Shown piece after piece: positions 47,201 through 55,068 of a stretch of DNA of 64,000 nucleotides (the first letter of the stretch is position 1; each line of letters begins with the position of its first letter). This DNA is from JBFMFH01 sp964481395 (GTDB lineage: Bacteria; Acidobacteriota; Vicinamibacteria; Vicinamibacterales; JAKQTR01). Below the pieces are notes generated by a model, which ran no database searches, was not told where the DNA came from, and was given only the letters and a program-made list of their open reading frames with translations. The stretch covers positions 1 to 64,000 of the forward strand of contig CAYZYG010000006.1 in the NCBI GenBank assembly GCA_964481395.1, in the 5' to 3' direction. The position numbers were made by a program, and so were the translations under genes.

Positions 47201-49873
47201 CTCCGAGAACCGTGCCTGCAGTACGGCCGCGACTCGCTGGAGCAGCGCCAGGAACGCCGGCGGCCCCGGGGCACGCACCTCCGCGTCGGCCAGACGCCGC
47301 TGCAGGATGGCCCGGATGACCGGAACCTGGAGATCGGTGCGTTTCTGCGCCTTGAAGAGGAAGAGCAGGGCCTCCTTCAGCGGCGCTGACGGCGCCAGCG
47401 TCGTCCCGTAGTGGGCCACGGCCGTCCGCAGGGCGCTGACGAACGCGGGCGGGAGTTCCGCTCCATCGGCATCGAGCGTGCGCAGGTACGTCCGCAGATA
47501 CTGCTCGGAGCCGAGCGACACCCCGGTGGTGGCGCCGCCCTCGTGCTCCGAGCTGAAGAGCGCGTGGATGTCGGCGAAGACCTGGAGCACGTCATCTTCG
47601 CCGGCCCTCACGCCGGCGTCGTCAGGCCCGATGGCTCTGCAGCGTTCGGCGTACGCGTCGAGCAACCCCCTGATCGAATCCGCATCGGCGTCGAAGCCCA
47701 GCATCACGGCCCGCATGGCCGACAGGACTTCGGCAGCCTCGGCCGGGGGCGTCGGCCTCTTGAACTCGCGAATCCCGGCCCGGACCCCTCGAAGGAGGGC
47801 TCGCGCGCGTGACGCGGGGCGGGCCGGACCCGTCTCGCCGAGGAGAACCGGGGGGCCGTCCTTCCGGCGCGTCCGCTCCGATCCCGGCTCAAGGTGCAGC
47901 AGCGGCGACCCCGGTCCGACCTGCGCGTTCGGCAGGACGAACACCTGGCGGACCGAGCCCGCGAAGGGCGCGACCACCGCGGTCTCCATCTTCATCGCTT
48001 CGAGGACGAGCAGGCGTTCGCCGGCAGATACGACGTCTCCGGGCTTCACGCCGACAGCCACGACCACCGCCGGAGAAGGCGCGCGCACGACGCCCTCGTC
48101 CGCGCGAGCGATGGTGTGCGGAACGCCGTCGATCTCGACGAGCAGCGAGTAGCCCTGGACCGAGGCAATGACCCGGTGCCGGCGTCCGTCGTACGTGAGC
48201 CGCCGCTCGCACGGGCCCGCGCGCTCGACCTCCACGGGAACCTGCGATCCGCCCGCCACGACCCGGTAGCGACCGGGCGCGACCCGGTGCACCTTCAGCG
48301 CGTACCGGTGGCCGCGGTAGCTGAGTTCCACGGCACGTCCGACGTCGGGTCGCACCGAGGGCCGCATCCGCGACGCCGACGCGAAGAAGGTCTCGATCTC
48401 CACCTCGAGTTCTGCGTCGTAGACCTCCACCGCCGCCTGGAGCAGCGCGAGCCGGGCGTGCCGCTCCGGGCGGCCGCCATCCGCCGCCCTCCGCCGGTCG
48501 AGCCACTGGACATCGACGGTGCCGCGCCTGACTTCGGCGTCGTCGAGGAGGTCCAGCAGGAACGACCGGTTCGTCGGTCCCCCAGACACGACGACGGCGC
48601 TGTCCCCCAGGGCCCGCTGCAGGCGGCCGAGCGCTTCGTCGCGGCTGTGTCCCCGGGCAGCGAACTTGGCGACCATCGAGCCGAACTCGGCCGGCATCAC
48701 GTCGCCTTCGGCCACGCCCGTGTCGACGCGCAAACCGGGTCCCGTGGGCACGCGAAACAGGGACAGCACCCCGGGCGACGGCGCGAAGTCGTTCGCCGGG
48801 TCCTCGGCGTTGAGGCGGACCTCGACGGCATGCCCCTGGACCGGCACGTCCGCGGGTTCGATCCGACCGCCCAACGCGACGTGAAGCTGCAGTTTCACGA
48901 GGTCGATGCCCGTCGTCTGCTCGGTGACGACGTGCTCGACCTGCAGCCGCGGGTTCGCTTCCAGGAAGGCGTAGCGTCCGTCGCGGCCGACGAGGAACTC
49001 CACGCTCGCCTGGCTTTCGTACTTCGCAGCCGCCACCAGCCTCACGGCGGAATCGACGAGCGCCAACTCGATCTTCGGACCCAGGTTCGGCGCCGGCGCT
49101 TCGGACATCAGCTTCTGGAAGCGCCTCTGCAGCGAACAATCGCGCGTGCCGATCGCCCAGACGTTTCCATGCCGATCCGCCTGTACCTGAACCTCGACAT
49201 GCCGGACCCCGGGCAGCCAGGCCTCGAGGAACACGGTGTCGTCGAGGAAGATCCGGGCCGCGTCCCGGCGGGCGCCGGCGATGGCTCGCTCCAGACCGCG
49301 CTCGTCGTCGACGCGCCGGATTCCGCGGCCGCCGGCTCCGCCGCTGGCCTTCACGAGCACGGGGTACCCCAGCCGTGCGGCGTCCACCCGCGCCGCGTCC
49401 AGCGAGCTGACCGGACCGCCGTTCCACTCGACGACCGGAATGCCCGTCTGCACGGCCAGCCGCTTGGCGTTGATCTTGTCGCCCAGCCGGCGCATGGCTC
49501 CGCTCGACGGACCGATGAACGCGAGGCCGGCCTGCTCGCACCACGCGGCGAACTCCGGCCGCTCGGCCACGAACCCCCAGCCCGCCCACACGGCGTCCGC
49601 CCGGCTTTCGGCAATCGCGCGCGCCAGTTCCCCGTAGTTCAGGTAGCTAGGCCTTCGCAGCCCGTCCCGTTCGTCCACCCAGGTCGACTCCCCAAGGCTC
49701 ACGCCGTCATCCGCCTCTCTGACGAATCGAGACTGGCGGTCGACCTCGGTGAAGACGGCAACGACCTGCAGATCGGTTCCGCGTTCGAGGTTGAACTCGC
49801 GGATCGCGTGGATGAATCGCATGGCCGGCTCGCCGCGATTGACGAGCGCGACGCGATGGAACGGTTCGGTCAT
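44252..49873 (-). CDS. single-chain acyl-CoA carboxylase (BC-BCCP-central-CT)
   Basis: A 1,873-residue fusion with the whole biotin-dependent carboxylase. Order: biotin carboxylase (about 1-450; KASGGAGGRGIRR, EANPRLQVEHVVTEQTTG), biotin carrier (about 590-670; LEAMKMET with biotin on K628), a central helical region (about 690-1200), then both carboxyltransferase halves (about 1230-1850; SAGAKISMESGTENMDW, GINVGAQPYWNAEATML, NLSGFDGSPESM). This is the layout of eukaryotic acetyl-CoA carboxylase rather than the separate bacterial AccABCD. The product is probably malonyl-CoA or another carboxyacyl-CoA. ATG 49873 was chosen; a palindromic -10 box lies 9 bp upstream. Confidence 0.88.
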   Translation of the reverse strand: MTEPFHRVALVNRGEPAMRFIHAIREFNLERGTDLQVVAVFTEVDRQSRFVREADDGVSLGESTWVDERDGLRRPSYLNYGELARAIAESRADAVWAGWGFVAERPEFAAWCEQAGLAFIGPSSGAMRRLGDKINAKRLAVQTGIPVVEWNGGPVSSLDAARVDAARLGYPVLVKASGGAGGRGIRRVDDERGLERAIAGARRDAARIFLDDTVFLEAWLPGVRHVEVQVQADRHGNVWAIGTRDCSLQRRFQKLMSEAPAPNLGPKIELALVDSAVRLVAAAKYESQASVEFLVGRDGRYAFLEANPRLQVEHVVTEQTTGIDLVKLQLHVALGGRIEPADVPVQGHAVEVRLNAEDPANDFAPSPGVLSLFRVPTGPGLRVDTGVAEGDVMPAEFGSMVAKFAARGHSRDEALGRLQRALGDSAVVVSGGPTNRSFLLDLLDDAEVRRGTVDVQWLDRRRAADGGRPERHARLALLQAAVEVYDAELEVEIETFFASASRMRPSVRPDVGRAVELSYRGHRYALKVHRVAPGRYRVVAGGSQVPVEVERAGPCERRLTYDGRRHRVIASVQGYSLLVEIDGVPHTIARADEGVVRAPSPAVVVAVGVKPGDVVSAGERLLVLEAMKMETAVVAPFAGSVRQVFVLPNAQVGPGSPLLHLEPGSERTRRKDGPPVLLGETGPARPASRARALLRGVRAGIREFKRPTPPAEAAEVLSAMRAVMLGFDADADSIRGLLDAYAERCRAIGPDDAGVRAGEDDVLQVFADIHALFSSEHEGGATTGVSLGSEQYLRTYLRTLDADGAELPPAFVSALRTAVAHYGTTLAPSAPLKEALLFLFKAQKRTDLQVPVIRAILQRRLADAEVRAPGPPAFLALLQRVAAVLQARFSEVSDLARDVHYRYAEQPAFERVRDGVQREMVQLVSRVVNHGDADGSALRTLVECPQPLRTAFAARFETFSCAERRVALEALLRRDYRIRTLDGVTPVQDRDLAIVRARYGHLGDRIEVVSLACPLARVREALARVRTIAAGVEADRDVALELYSWTEAEPDADALSAELRARLAEGGFDRPLRRAVVMIASRETSRERHLGFFTFRPSGPEYREEPLYRRMHPMLAKRLQLWRLDRFFLERLPSVEDVYLFRAVARENAKDERFIALAEVRDATPVRDASRRIVSVPHLERMAMEALTAVRRAQMRRLPGERLHWNRVVLLLWQRLALSRPELDEIAHRLAVGAEGLGLEKLVIRGHMPGQDGEHRDTVLSVSLAGGRAPVSRFSDPSDASIRTLSDYDQKVVRMRQRGLTYPYEIVRLLVQASGGDEHDVNARRFTELDLSPAGELVPVDRPYGRNEANIVVGLIENRTPKHPQGMRRVILLGDPSREVGSLAEPECRRIMAALALAARDRLPLEWFALSAGAKISMESGTENMDWIALVLRRLVEFTQAGGEVNIIVTGINVGAQPYWNAEATMLMHTRGILVMVPEGAMVLTGKTALDYSGSVSAEDNLGIGGYEHIMGPNGQAQYRARDLRDACDILLRHYDHCYVVPGERFPRRATTVDPTHRDIRDYPHGGGTGSFERVGDVFSDEANPGRKRPFDIRRVMAAVCDQDHAPLERWPGWRDAEVAVTWDAHIGGYPVCLLGLESRPIPRLGPVPADGPEQWTSGTLFPMSSKKIARAINAASENRPLVILANLSGFDGSPESMRRRQLEFGAEIGRAVVNFRGPIVFVVVSRYHGGAFVVFSKTLNENMEVVAIEGSYASVIGGAPAAAVVFAREVDARTKSDPRIVAMRERIAAASESGRASLLADLGGLQRSVRSEKLGEVAEEFDTIHTVRRALDVGSLDRIISAADLRPYLVDAIERGMAKERGRDTDRTVDSR

Positions 49874-49881
49874 GTCGCCGC

Positions 49882-49891
49882 GATTATAATC
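49882..49891. promoter_or_regulatory. palindromic -10 box shared by two divergent genes
   Basis: GATTATAATC is its own reverse complement and gives a perfect TATAAT on each strand. The plus-strand box (49885-49890) ends 6 bp before the GTG at 49897. The minus-strand box (49888-49883) ends 9 bp before the ATG at 49873. Confidence 0.6.
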
Positions 49892-49896
49892 TGCCG

Positions 49897-50310
49897 GTGC
49901 CGCCAAGCCTTGTACGCGCCGTCCTCTTTCCGCCGACCAGACGGCGGCTGCCACACGGCCGGGCCGTCAACGTCGCCGCCCGGACCCTGCACATCGCCGT
50001 CACGGGCATCCTCTTCGGCGGTCACGTGTTCGGCGTGCCGGAAACGGCCCTCCGAATGTTCCTGTGGCTGGCCATCGGATCGGGTGCGGTCCTGATCTTC
50101 ACCGAGATCTATCCCACCGGACACTGGCTGCACCAGAACTGCGCGATCGCGGTGTACACCAAGCTGCTGCTGCTCTGCGCGATTCCCTTCGTCTGGGACT
50201 ACCGGGTGCCCATCCTGATCGCCGTCATCGTGATCGCGTCTGTGTTCTCGCACGCGCCGCGCACTGTTCGCCACTACTCGGTGGTCACCAAACGGGTGAT
50301 GGTGGACTGA
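49897..50310 (+). CDS. small multi-pass membrane protein
   Basis: A 137-residue protein of unknown function with about three hydrophobic segments (VAARTLHIAVTGILFGGHVFG; LWLAIGSGAVLIFTEIYP; IPFVWDYRVPILIAVIVIAS) and conserved-looking His residues (GHWLHQN; SHAPRTVRHYS). The GTG start lies 6 nt after a perfect TATAAT, so the mRNA is probably leaderless. It is divergent from the carboxylase gene. I do not recognise the family. Confidence 0.65.
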   Translation: MPPSLVRAVLFPPTRRRLPHGRAVNVAARTLHIAVTGILFGGHVFGVPETALRMFLWLAIGSGAVLIFTEIYPTGHWLHQNCAIAVYTKLLLLCAIPFVWDYRVPILIAVIVIASVFSHAPRTVRHYSVVTKRVMVD

Positions 50311-50332
50311 GGGCGGGGACTGCCGCCCTTCG

Positions 50333-50374
50333 GGGACCTGGGACCTGGGACCGGATGTGGAGTCCCCAGTCCCC
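50333..50374. repeat. 7-bp period repeat with inverted second half
   Basis: GGGACCT, GGGACCT, GGGACCG, one variable unit, then AGTCCCC, AGTCCCC. Confidence 0.65.
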
Positions 50375-50439
50375 ATTCGTCGTCCGCGATCGGGCGCAGG
50401 CGGGCCGCCCGCGCCGAGTGGGACATCTCAGGCGGGCTC

Positions 50440-50528
50440 GGCCCTTCGACGTTGCTCAGGGCGAGCCCGCCCTACCGGACCCGAGGTGGTAGGGCGCGTT
50501 CGCCCGTCCCGAGCGACGTCGAGGGGCC
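50440..50528. repeat. long imperfect inverted repeat (MITE/REPIN-like)
   Basis: Arms 50440-50476 (GGCCCTTCGACGT ... GCCCTACC) and 50488-50528 (GGTAGGGC ... ACGTCGAGGGGCC) pair over most of their length. It lies between the membrane protein and the end of korB, and may act as terminator for both. A related half-copy is seen around 3770-3805. Confidence 0.65.
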
Positions 50529-50543
50529 GAACGCGCCGAGGCG

Positions 50544-51434
50544 TTATCCCAGCTTGAAGACTTTCACCACTTCCGAGCGGGGCGTCGTGCCCGCCTTGAG
50601 TTCGGCGTGCCGGGCCTGAGCGAGGCCCTCGAATGTCGGACCGGGCTCGGGATTTCGATAGAACACACCCGTGTACAGCTTTGAGCCGTACTCCTGCGCC
50701 AGCGCCATCGCCGCCAGCCGATCGGCCGGGTTGTGGCCGAGGTCGGTGAGCTTCTGCATGGTCGCCTTCTGGGCCTTCAGCATCTGATCCTCGGTGCCAT
50801 AGGTCACACACGGCGACTGGACGTTGATGAACGCGAAGCCCGGATACCGGATGCCCTCCTCGATGACCTCGGCCAGGCCCGACATGTCGGCGGGCGTGCC
50901 CTGGGCCACGAACTGCCCGCCGTAGCCGAGCACGTACAGCAGCGGGTTCACCGGAGCCTCCATCGAACCGAGAGCCGACGATGCCGTCTTGCGACCGCGT
51001 GTCGACGTGGGCGACAACTGGCCCTTCGTCAGGCCGTAGATCTGGTTGTCCATGACGATGTACGTCATGTCGATGTTGCGGCGGACGACGTGCGCGACGT
51101 GGCCGCCGCCGATCGAGAACCCGTCCCCGTCGCCGCCCGCACACAGGACGAGCAGGTTCGGGTTGGCGAGCTTGATTCCCTGGGCGATGGGCAGCGCGCG
51201 ACCATGCACGCTGTTGAAGCCGTAGGCGGTCGTGTACCCCGGGATACGGCTGGAGCAGCCGATCCCCGAGATGAAGGCGATCTCGTGCGGCGGGCGGCCG
51301 ACTGCGGCCAGGGCCCGGTAGATGGCCTGCACCACCCCGAAGTCGCCGCAGCCCGGGCACCAGATGGGCTTGAGATCGCTCTTGTAGTCCTTCGCGGTGT
51401 ATTCCTCAATCGGTCTCGTTGCGAGGGTGTTCAT
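50544..51434 (-). CDS. korB: 2-oxoacid:ferredoxin oxidoreductase, beta subunit
   Basis: The TPP-binding subunit, 296 residues. Motifs: WCPGCGDFGVVQA with Cys ligands near the N-terminus, GIGCSSRIPGYTTAYGFNSVHGRA, and the TPP motif GGDGDGFSIGGGHVAHV...DNQIYGLTKGQ. With the alpha/gamma subunit it oxidises 2-oxoglutarate or a related 2-oxoacid with CoA and reduces ferredoxin in the cytoplasm. It follows korA by 39 bp. The reduced ferredoxin can feed the NfnAB-like pair at 56-58 kb. Confidence 0.93.
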   Translation of the reverse strand: MNTLATRPIEEYTAKDYKSDLKPIWCPGCGDFGVVQAIYRALAAVGRPPHEIAFISGIGCSSRIPGYTTAYGFNSVHGRALPIAQGIKLANPNLLVLCAGGDGDGFSIGGGHVAHVVRRNIDMTYIVMDNQIYGLTKGQLSPTSTRGRKTASSALGSMEAPVNPLLYVLGYGGQFVAQGTPADMSGLAEVIEEGIRYPGFAFINVQSPCVTYGTEDQMLKAQKATMQKLTDLGHNPADRLAAMALAQEYGSKLYTGVFYRNPEPGPTFEGLAQARHAELKAGTTPRSEVVKVFKLG

Positions 51435-51473
51435 GTCCCGTCGTCCTCACTGTCCTTCGGCGATCGTCCTGCC

Positions 51474-53258
51474 CTATCCGAGCGACGGCTCGGGTGTCTT
51501 CTCGCGCTGCATGGCCCACGTGATCTGTCTCAGCCGCTCGACGACCTCGAGCGGCGTGATGGGGTTCGACCCGCTCTTCGCCAGCGTCTCGATACCCCGC
51601 GGCACGTCGACGAACATGCGCAGGAGCCTGTACAGCTGCCCCTGGTGGTTCTGCTCCACGATGACGCCGCGTTTCACGGACGCGAAGAAGTCCTGATAGA
51701 CCTCCTCGTTGATCGGATACAGCAGCCGCGGCACCAGCAGTTTGACGCGCAGGCCCTGCTTGACGGCCAGGCGTGCCGCTTCGATGGCCACGCCCGCGAT
51801 GCTGCCCCACGAGATGAGGGCAATCGGCGCGTCGTGGTGGCCTTCGGTCAGGAACAGATCGCGCCGCCGCTTGAGCGGGGCGAACTTGCGCAGCCGCTTC
51901 TCGTTCATCTTGGCGTGCATCTCGCCGTTGGCGGTTGGCGCGCCCGCCTCGTTGTGCTCGATCCCCGACGCCAGGTAGTTGCCGCCCTTCATCCCGGGAT
52001 GGCTGATGGGGCTGATCCCCGACTCGGTGAGACGGAACCGCACGTACTTCTCGAGTTCCTTCTCCGTCGGCGTCCGGCGGGTCACCAGTTGCAGATTCGA
52101 GGCGTCGATGGGCTCGGCCGTTTCCTTGCGTTGCCCGAGGTCGCCATCGGTGAGCAGGATGACCGGCGTCTGGTAGTACTCCGCGATGTTGAAGGCCTCG
52201 ACCGTCATCGGGAAGACGTCCTCGACGCTGATCGGCGCCAGCACGGGCCGGATGACGTCGCCGTGGGCCGAGAAGACCGCCTGGAAGAGGTCCGACTGCT
52301 CCGCCTTCGTCGGGATGCCGGTGGAGGGACCGCCGCGCTGCACGTTGACGCAGACGAGCGGCAGTTCCGCGATCGTCGCCAGGCCGAGGATCTCGCTCTT
52401 GAGCGACATGCCCGGGCCCGATGTCGCCGTCATCGCCTTCTTGCCCGCGAACGACGCGCCGACGACCGCGCCGATGCCCGCGATCTCGTCCTCGCACTGC
52501 AGCATCGTCCCGCCGAACCGCCAGATTTCCCGTCCGAGGAAGTGCATGATCTCGGAGGATGGCGTGATGGGATAGCCGCCGAAGAAGTCGCAGCCCGCGG
52601 CGATGGCGGCCGCTCCGCACAGGTCGTTGCCGTCGACGACGTACTTGGCGATGGCCTGTTCAGGCCGCACGATGCGGCGGTCGGTCGCGAGCGGATGAGC
52701 CTCGGCGTAGGCCAGCCCCGCGTGGAACGCCTTGATCGCGTTGTCCACGACCGCGTCGCCCTTCTTCGCCAGCTTCTTCCGGATGCCCGCGATCATCTGG
52801 TCGCGCGCGATACCCACCCAGCCGGCCATGAGCCCCAGCACCACCGTGTTCTTCGCCCGATCCGTCCCGCCTTCCTCACGCGCCATCTGCTCGATCGGCA
52901 CCGCGAGGATTTCCGCCGGCGTCACGCCTACGAGCGGAATGGCGTTCGGCGCCACCTTCGTATTGGAGTCGTAGACCACGGTCGTGTGGCCGCCGACCGG
53001 AAGTTCGCCGCCGAACTTGAGAAAGTCGTCCCAGTTCAGCGCGACCGCGATGTCGAGCGTGCCCCCCGAGTTGAGCACCTTGCTCGTGGAGACCCGCAGC
53101 CGGAAGCTGGACTCGCCGCCGCGGATCTGCGGGCCGAAGCTCTTGCTCATGACGCCGTGATAGCCGTCGAGCGCTGCCGCCGTCAGCAGCGACTCGCCAG
53201 CCGACACGATGCCGTCGCCGCCTGAGCCGGCCATGCCGATTACCAGATCACTGTTCAT
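51474..53258 (-). CDS. korA: 2-oxoacid:ferredoxin oxidoreductase, fused gamma-alpha subunit
   Basis: A 594-residue fusion: gamma domain (about 1-185; GSGGDGIVSAGESLLTAA, SFGPQIRGGESSFRLR) followed by the alpha pyrimidine-binding domain (about 200-590; GGYPITPSSEIMHFL, TATSGPGMSLKSEI, QRGGPSTGIPTKAEQSDL). This two-subunit KorAB type lacks a built-in ferredoxin domain and works in the oxidative TCA cycle of many aerobes, or in the reductive direction. The conserved alpha motif supports 2-oxoglutarate as substrate, though other 2-oxoacids are possible. An extended -10 promoter lies about 130 bp upstream. Confidence 0.93.
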   Translation of the reverse strand: MNSDLVIGMAGSGGDGIVSAGESLLTAAALDGYHGVMSKSFGPQIRGGESSFRLRVSTSKVLNSGGTLDIAVALNWDDFLKFGGELPVGGHTTVVYDSNTKVAPNAIPLVGVTPAEILAVPIEQMAREEGGTDRAKNTVVLGLMAGWVGIARDQMIAGIRKKLAKKGDAVVDNAIKAFHAGLAYAEAHPLATDRRIVRPEQAIAKYVVDGNDLCGAAAIAAGCDFFGGYPITPSSEIMHFLGREIWRFGGTMLQCEDEIAGIGAVVGASFAGKKAMTATSGPGMSLKSEILGLATIAELPLVCVNVQRGGPSTGIPTKAEQSDLFQAVFSAHGDVIRPVLAPISVEDVFPMTVEAFNIAEYYQTPVILLTDGDLGQRKETAEPIDASNLQLVTRRTPTEKELEKYVRFRLTESGISPISHPGMKGGNYLASGIEHNEAGAPTANGEMHAKMNEKRLRKFAPLKRRRDLFLTEGHHDAPIALISWGSIAGVAIEAARLAVKQGLRVKLLVPRLLYPINEEVYQDFFASVKRGVIVEQNHQGQLYRLLRMFVDVPRGIETLAKSGSNPITPLEVVERLRQITWAMQREKTPEPSLG

Positions 53259-53384
53259 AGGAATCCCGAATCGTGAAGGGTCTCAATGCGCCGGTCCGCC
53301 GACCGTCAGAAGGGGGCGTGGTGCAGCCGCGCGTCCGGCACCCGCGGAAACCGATGAGGTCATCCAACGGGCAGGTCGGCCTAG

Positions 53385-53393
53385 CATACCAGC
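53385..53393 (-). promoter_or_regulatory. extended -10 promoter of korAB
   Basis: TGGTATGCT on the minus strand, about 130 bp before the korA start. The gap 53259-53486 contains no gene. Confidence 0.4.
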
Positions 53394-53486
53394 ATTGGGT
53401 GCGGTTCGCATCCGTCGGAATCCCGGCCGTCCAGGCCGCCCGTTCGGGCTGACCCGCGCGCGGACCGGTGGACGTCCCTCCTGCGC

Positions 53487-54395
53487 TCAGGATCCGTCCG
53501 GCTCCCACAGCCAGGCCGCTCCGCGCACTCCGCTGGCGTCGCCGTGCACGGGCGGTCGCAGGCGCGTCGCGACGTGGTCCGAGAACACCCAGCGGCCCCA
53601 GACGCGTGGTACCTCTTCGTACAACGACCGGACGTTCGACAGCCCGCCGCCCAGCACGACGACGTCCGGGTCGAGCACGTTGATGACGGAAGCGAGCGCC
53701 CGGGCCATCCGATCGGTGTAGCGCGACACGGTCTGCCGGCACGCCGGATCTCCCGCCTCAGCCCCGGCCACGATCGCCTCGGCGGCGAGGATCTCGCCAC
53801 CGTGCGCCTGGTGATCGCGGGACAGCCCGGGGCCGGACAGGAACGTCTCGATGCACCCTCGCCGTCCACAGTAGCAGGGCGGGCCAGGCCACTCGCGATC
53901 GTCCGCCCAGGGCAGCGGGTTGTGCCCCCACTCCCCCGCCACGGCATTCGGCCCCGTCAGAACCCGCCCACCAACGACGACGCCCCCGCCAGTGCCCGTA
54001 CCCACAATCACGCCGAACACGACATCCGCTCGGGCTCCCGCCCCATCCACCGCCTCCGACAGCGCAAAGCAGTTCGCGTCGTTCGCCAGGCGCACGGGCC
54101 GCCGCAGGCACGACTCCAGGTCCTCGCGGAACGGCCGGCCGATAAGCCAGACGGAGTTCGCGTTCTTGACGAGGCCGGTCTCCGGCGAGATGGTGCCCGG
54201 CATGCCGACGCCGACGCGGGCGCCATGTCCAGCGCGGTGCTCGAGCCGGTCTACCGTCTCGGCAATCGCGGCCAGCGTGCCCGGGTAGTCGTCCCGGGGC
54301 GTCGCCACACGCTCGCGCGCCAGCGCCTCTCCAGCGGAGCCCAACGCCACGCCCTCGATCTTCGTGCCGCCCAGGTCGATGCCGATGCGGATCAT
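53487..54395 (-). CDS. ROK-family sugar kinase (fructokinase/Mak-like)
   Basis: A 302-residue kinase of the ROK family. The ATP motif is GIDLGGTKIEGVAL, the catalytic Asp is in LANDANCFALSEA, and the zinc site is GEWGHNPLPWADD...CYCGRRGCIETFLSGPG. The last motif is characteristic of manno/fructokinases and N-acetylglucosamine kinases. It phosphorylates a hexose in the cytoplasm. It stands alone, with heptamer arrays directly upstream. Confidence 0.88.
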   Translation of the reverse strand: MIRIGIDLGGTKIEGVALGSAGEALARERVATPRDDYPGTLAAIAETVDRLEHRAGHGARVGVGMPGTISPETGLVKNANSVWLIGRPFREDLESCLRRPVRLANDANCFALSEAVDGAGARADVVFGVIVGTGTGGGVVVGGRVLTGPNAVAGEWGHNPLPWADDREWPGPPCYCGRRGCIETFLSGPGLSRDHQAHGGEILAAEAIVAGAEAGDPACRQTVSRYTDRMARALASVINVLDPDVVVLGGGLSNVRSLYEEVPRVWGRWVFSDHVATRLRPPVHGDASGVRGAAWLWEPDGS

Positions 54396-54408
54396 GGGAA
54401 GGGACTGG

Positions 54409-54443
54409 TCAGTTGTCAGTTTTCAGTTGTCAGTTATCAGACT
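54409..54443. repeat. 7-bp period repeat (TCAGTTN)
   Basis: TCAGTTG, TCAGTTT, TCAGTTG, TCAGTTA, TCAGACT. Confidence 0.75.
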
Positions 54444-54482
54444 GTATCGTGCGCAGCCTTTGGGCGCAGAGTCCTCTCCTTC

Positions 54483-54596
54483 CTGCCGCCTGTCGCCGGT
54501 CGCCGGTGGTCCCCCTGTCGCCTGACGCCTGTCGCCTGTCGCCTGCTCTTTTCCCTGTCGCCTGCCCCCTGTCGCCTGCCGCCTGCCGCCTGTGGC
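54483..54596. repeat. 7-bp period repeat (CTGTCGC), long array
   Basis: About fourteen units: CTGCCGC, CTGTCGC, CGGTCGC, then CTGTCGC, CTGACGC, CTGTCGC, CTGTCGC, and after a slip CTGTCGC, CTGCCCC, CTGTCGC, CTGCCGC, CTGCCGC, CTGTGGC. It ends 2 bp before the -10 box of the next gene. Confidence 0.8.
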
Positions 54597-54598
54597 GG

Positions 54599-54604
54599 TA
54601 TGAT
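54599..54604 (+). promoter_or_regulatory. -10 box 6 nt before a start codon (leaderless)
   Basis: TATGAT followed by ACCCGC and ATG at 54611; transcription would start at or next to the ATG. Confidence 0.55.
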
Positions 54605-54610
54605 ACCCGC

Positions 54611-54946
54611 ATGGGCCTCAACGAGCGCGACTTCTACCGCGAGACGCCCGAGCAACGGCCAGCGAGCCTCTCCTGCCCGCACTGCCGGCGCCGCGCCGAC
54701 TATCGAATCCGCTGGGTCCGGCGCATCAAGAAGGACCGTCTGCCCCCCGGGGCCGACGAACGGGACCGGGCGATGTTCCCGAAGCTGCGCAGCTACATGG
54801 TGCGCATCGACGACACCGTCGTGTGCAGCGTGTGCCGACGCCGCTTCGAGATCCCGTCGCACCAGTCGCTCGTCTTTCTTCAGGACGGGGAGCCCACGGC
54901 CGGTGGCCCAATCGATCCCGATGACGACAATTTCGGGAACCGGTAA
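54611..54946 (+). CDS. small zinc-ribbon-like protein
   Basis: A 111-residue cytoplasmic protein with two CxxC pairs, SCPHCRRR (about 22-29) and VCSVCRRRFE (about 71-80), forming a probable zinc ribbon around a basic linker (WVRRIKKDRL). The acidic C-terminus (IDPDDDNFGNR) is probably disordered. The start is fixed by a -10 box 6 nt upstream. Function unknown; nucleic-acid binding is plausible from the basic residues. Confidence 0.68.
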   Translation: MGLNERDFYRETPEQRPASLSCPHCRRRADYRIRWVRRIKKDRLPPGADERDRAMFPKLRSYMVRIDDTVVCSVCRRRFEIPSHQSLVFLQDGEPTAGGPIDPDDDNFGNR

Positions 54947-54950
54947 GAAC

Positions 54951-55065
54951 GGGGACCGGGGGCCGGGGTTCGGGGATCAGTCCCGCCACGGCCGCGGGAT
55001 TCGAGCGCTGGGCGGTCGCATGCGAGTCGACCGGCCCACTCCCGACTCCCGATCGCGACTTCCGA
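54951..55065. repeat. two short 7-bp period repeats
   Basis: 54951-54985: GGGGACC, GGGGGCC, GGGGTTC, GGGGATC, AGTCCCG. 55038-55065: ACTCCCG, ACTCCCG, ATCGCGA, CTTCCGA. They lie between convergent genes. Confidence 0.65.
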
Positions 55066-55068
55066 CGT

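Noticed and set aside
47894..50095. 733-codon plus-strand frame opposite the carboxylase
   Set aside because: Shadow; the carboxylase frame contains biotin carboxylase and biotin carrier motifs throughout.
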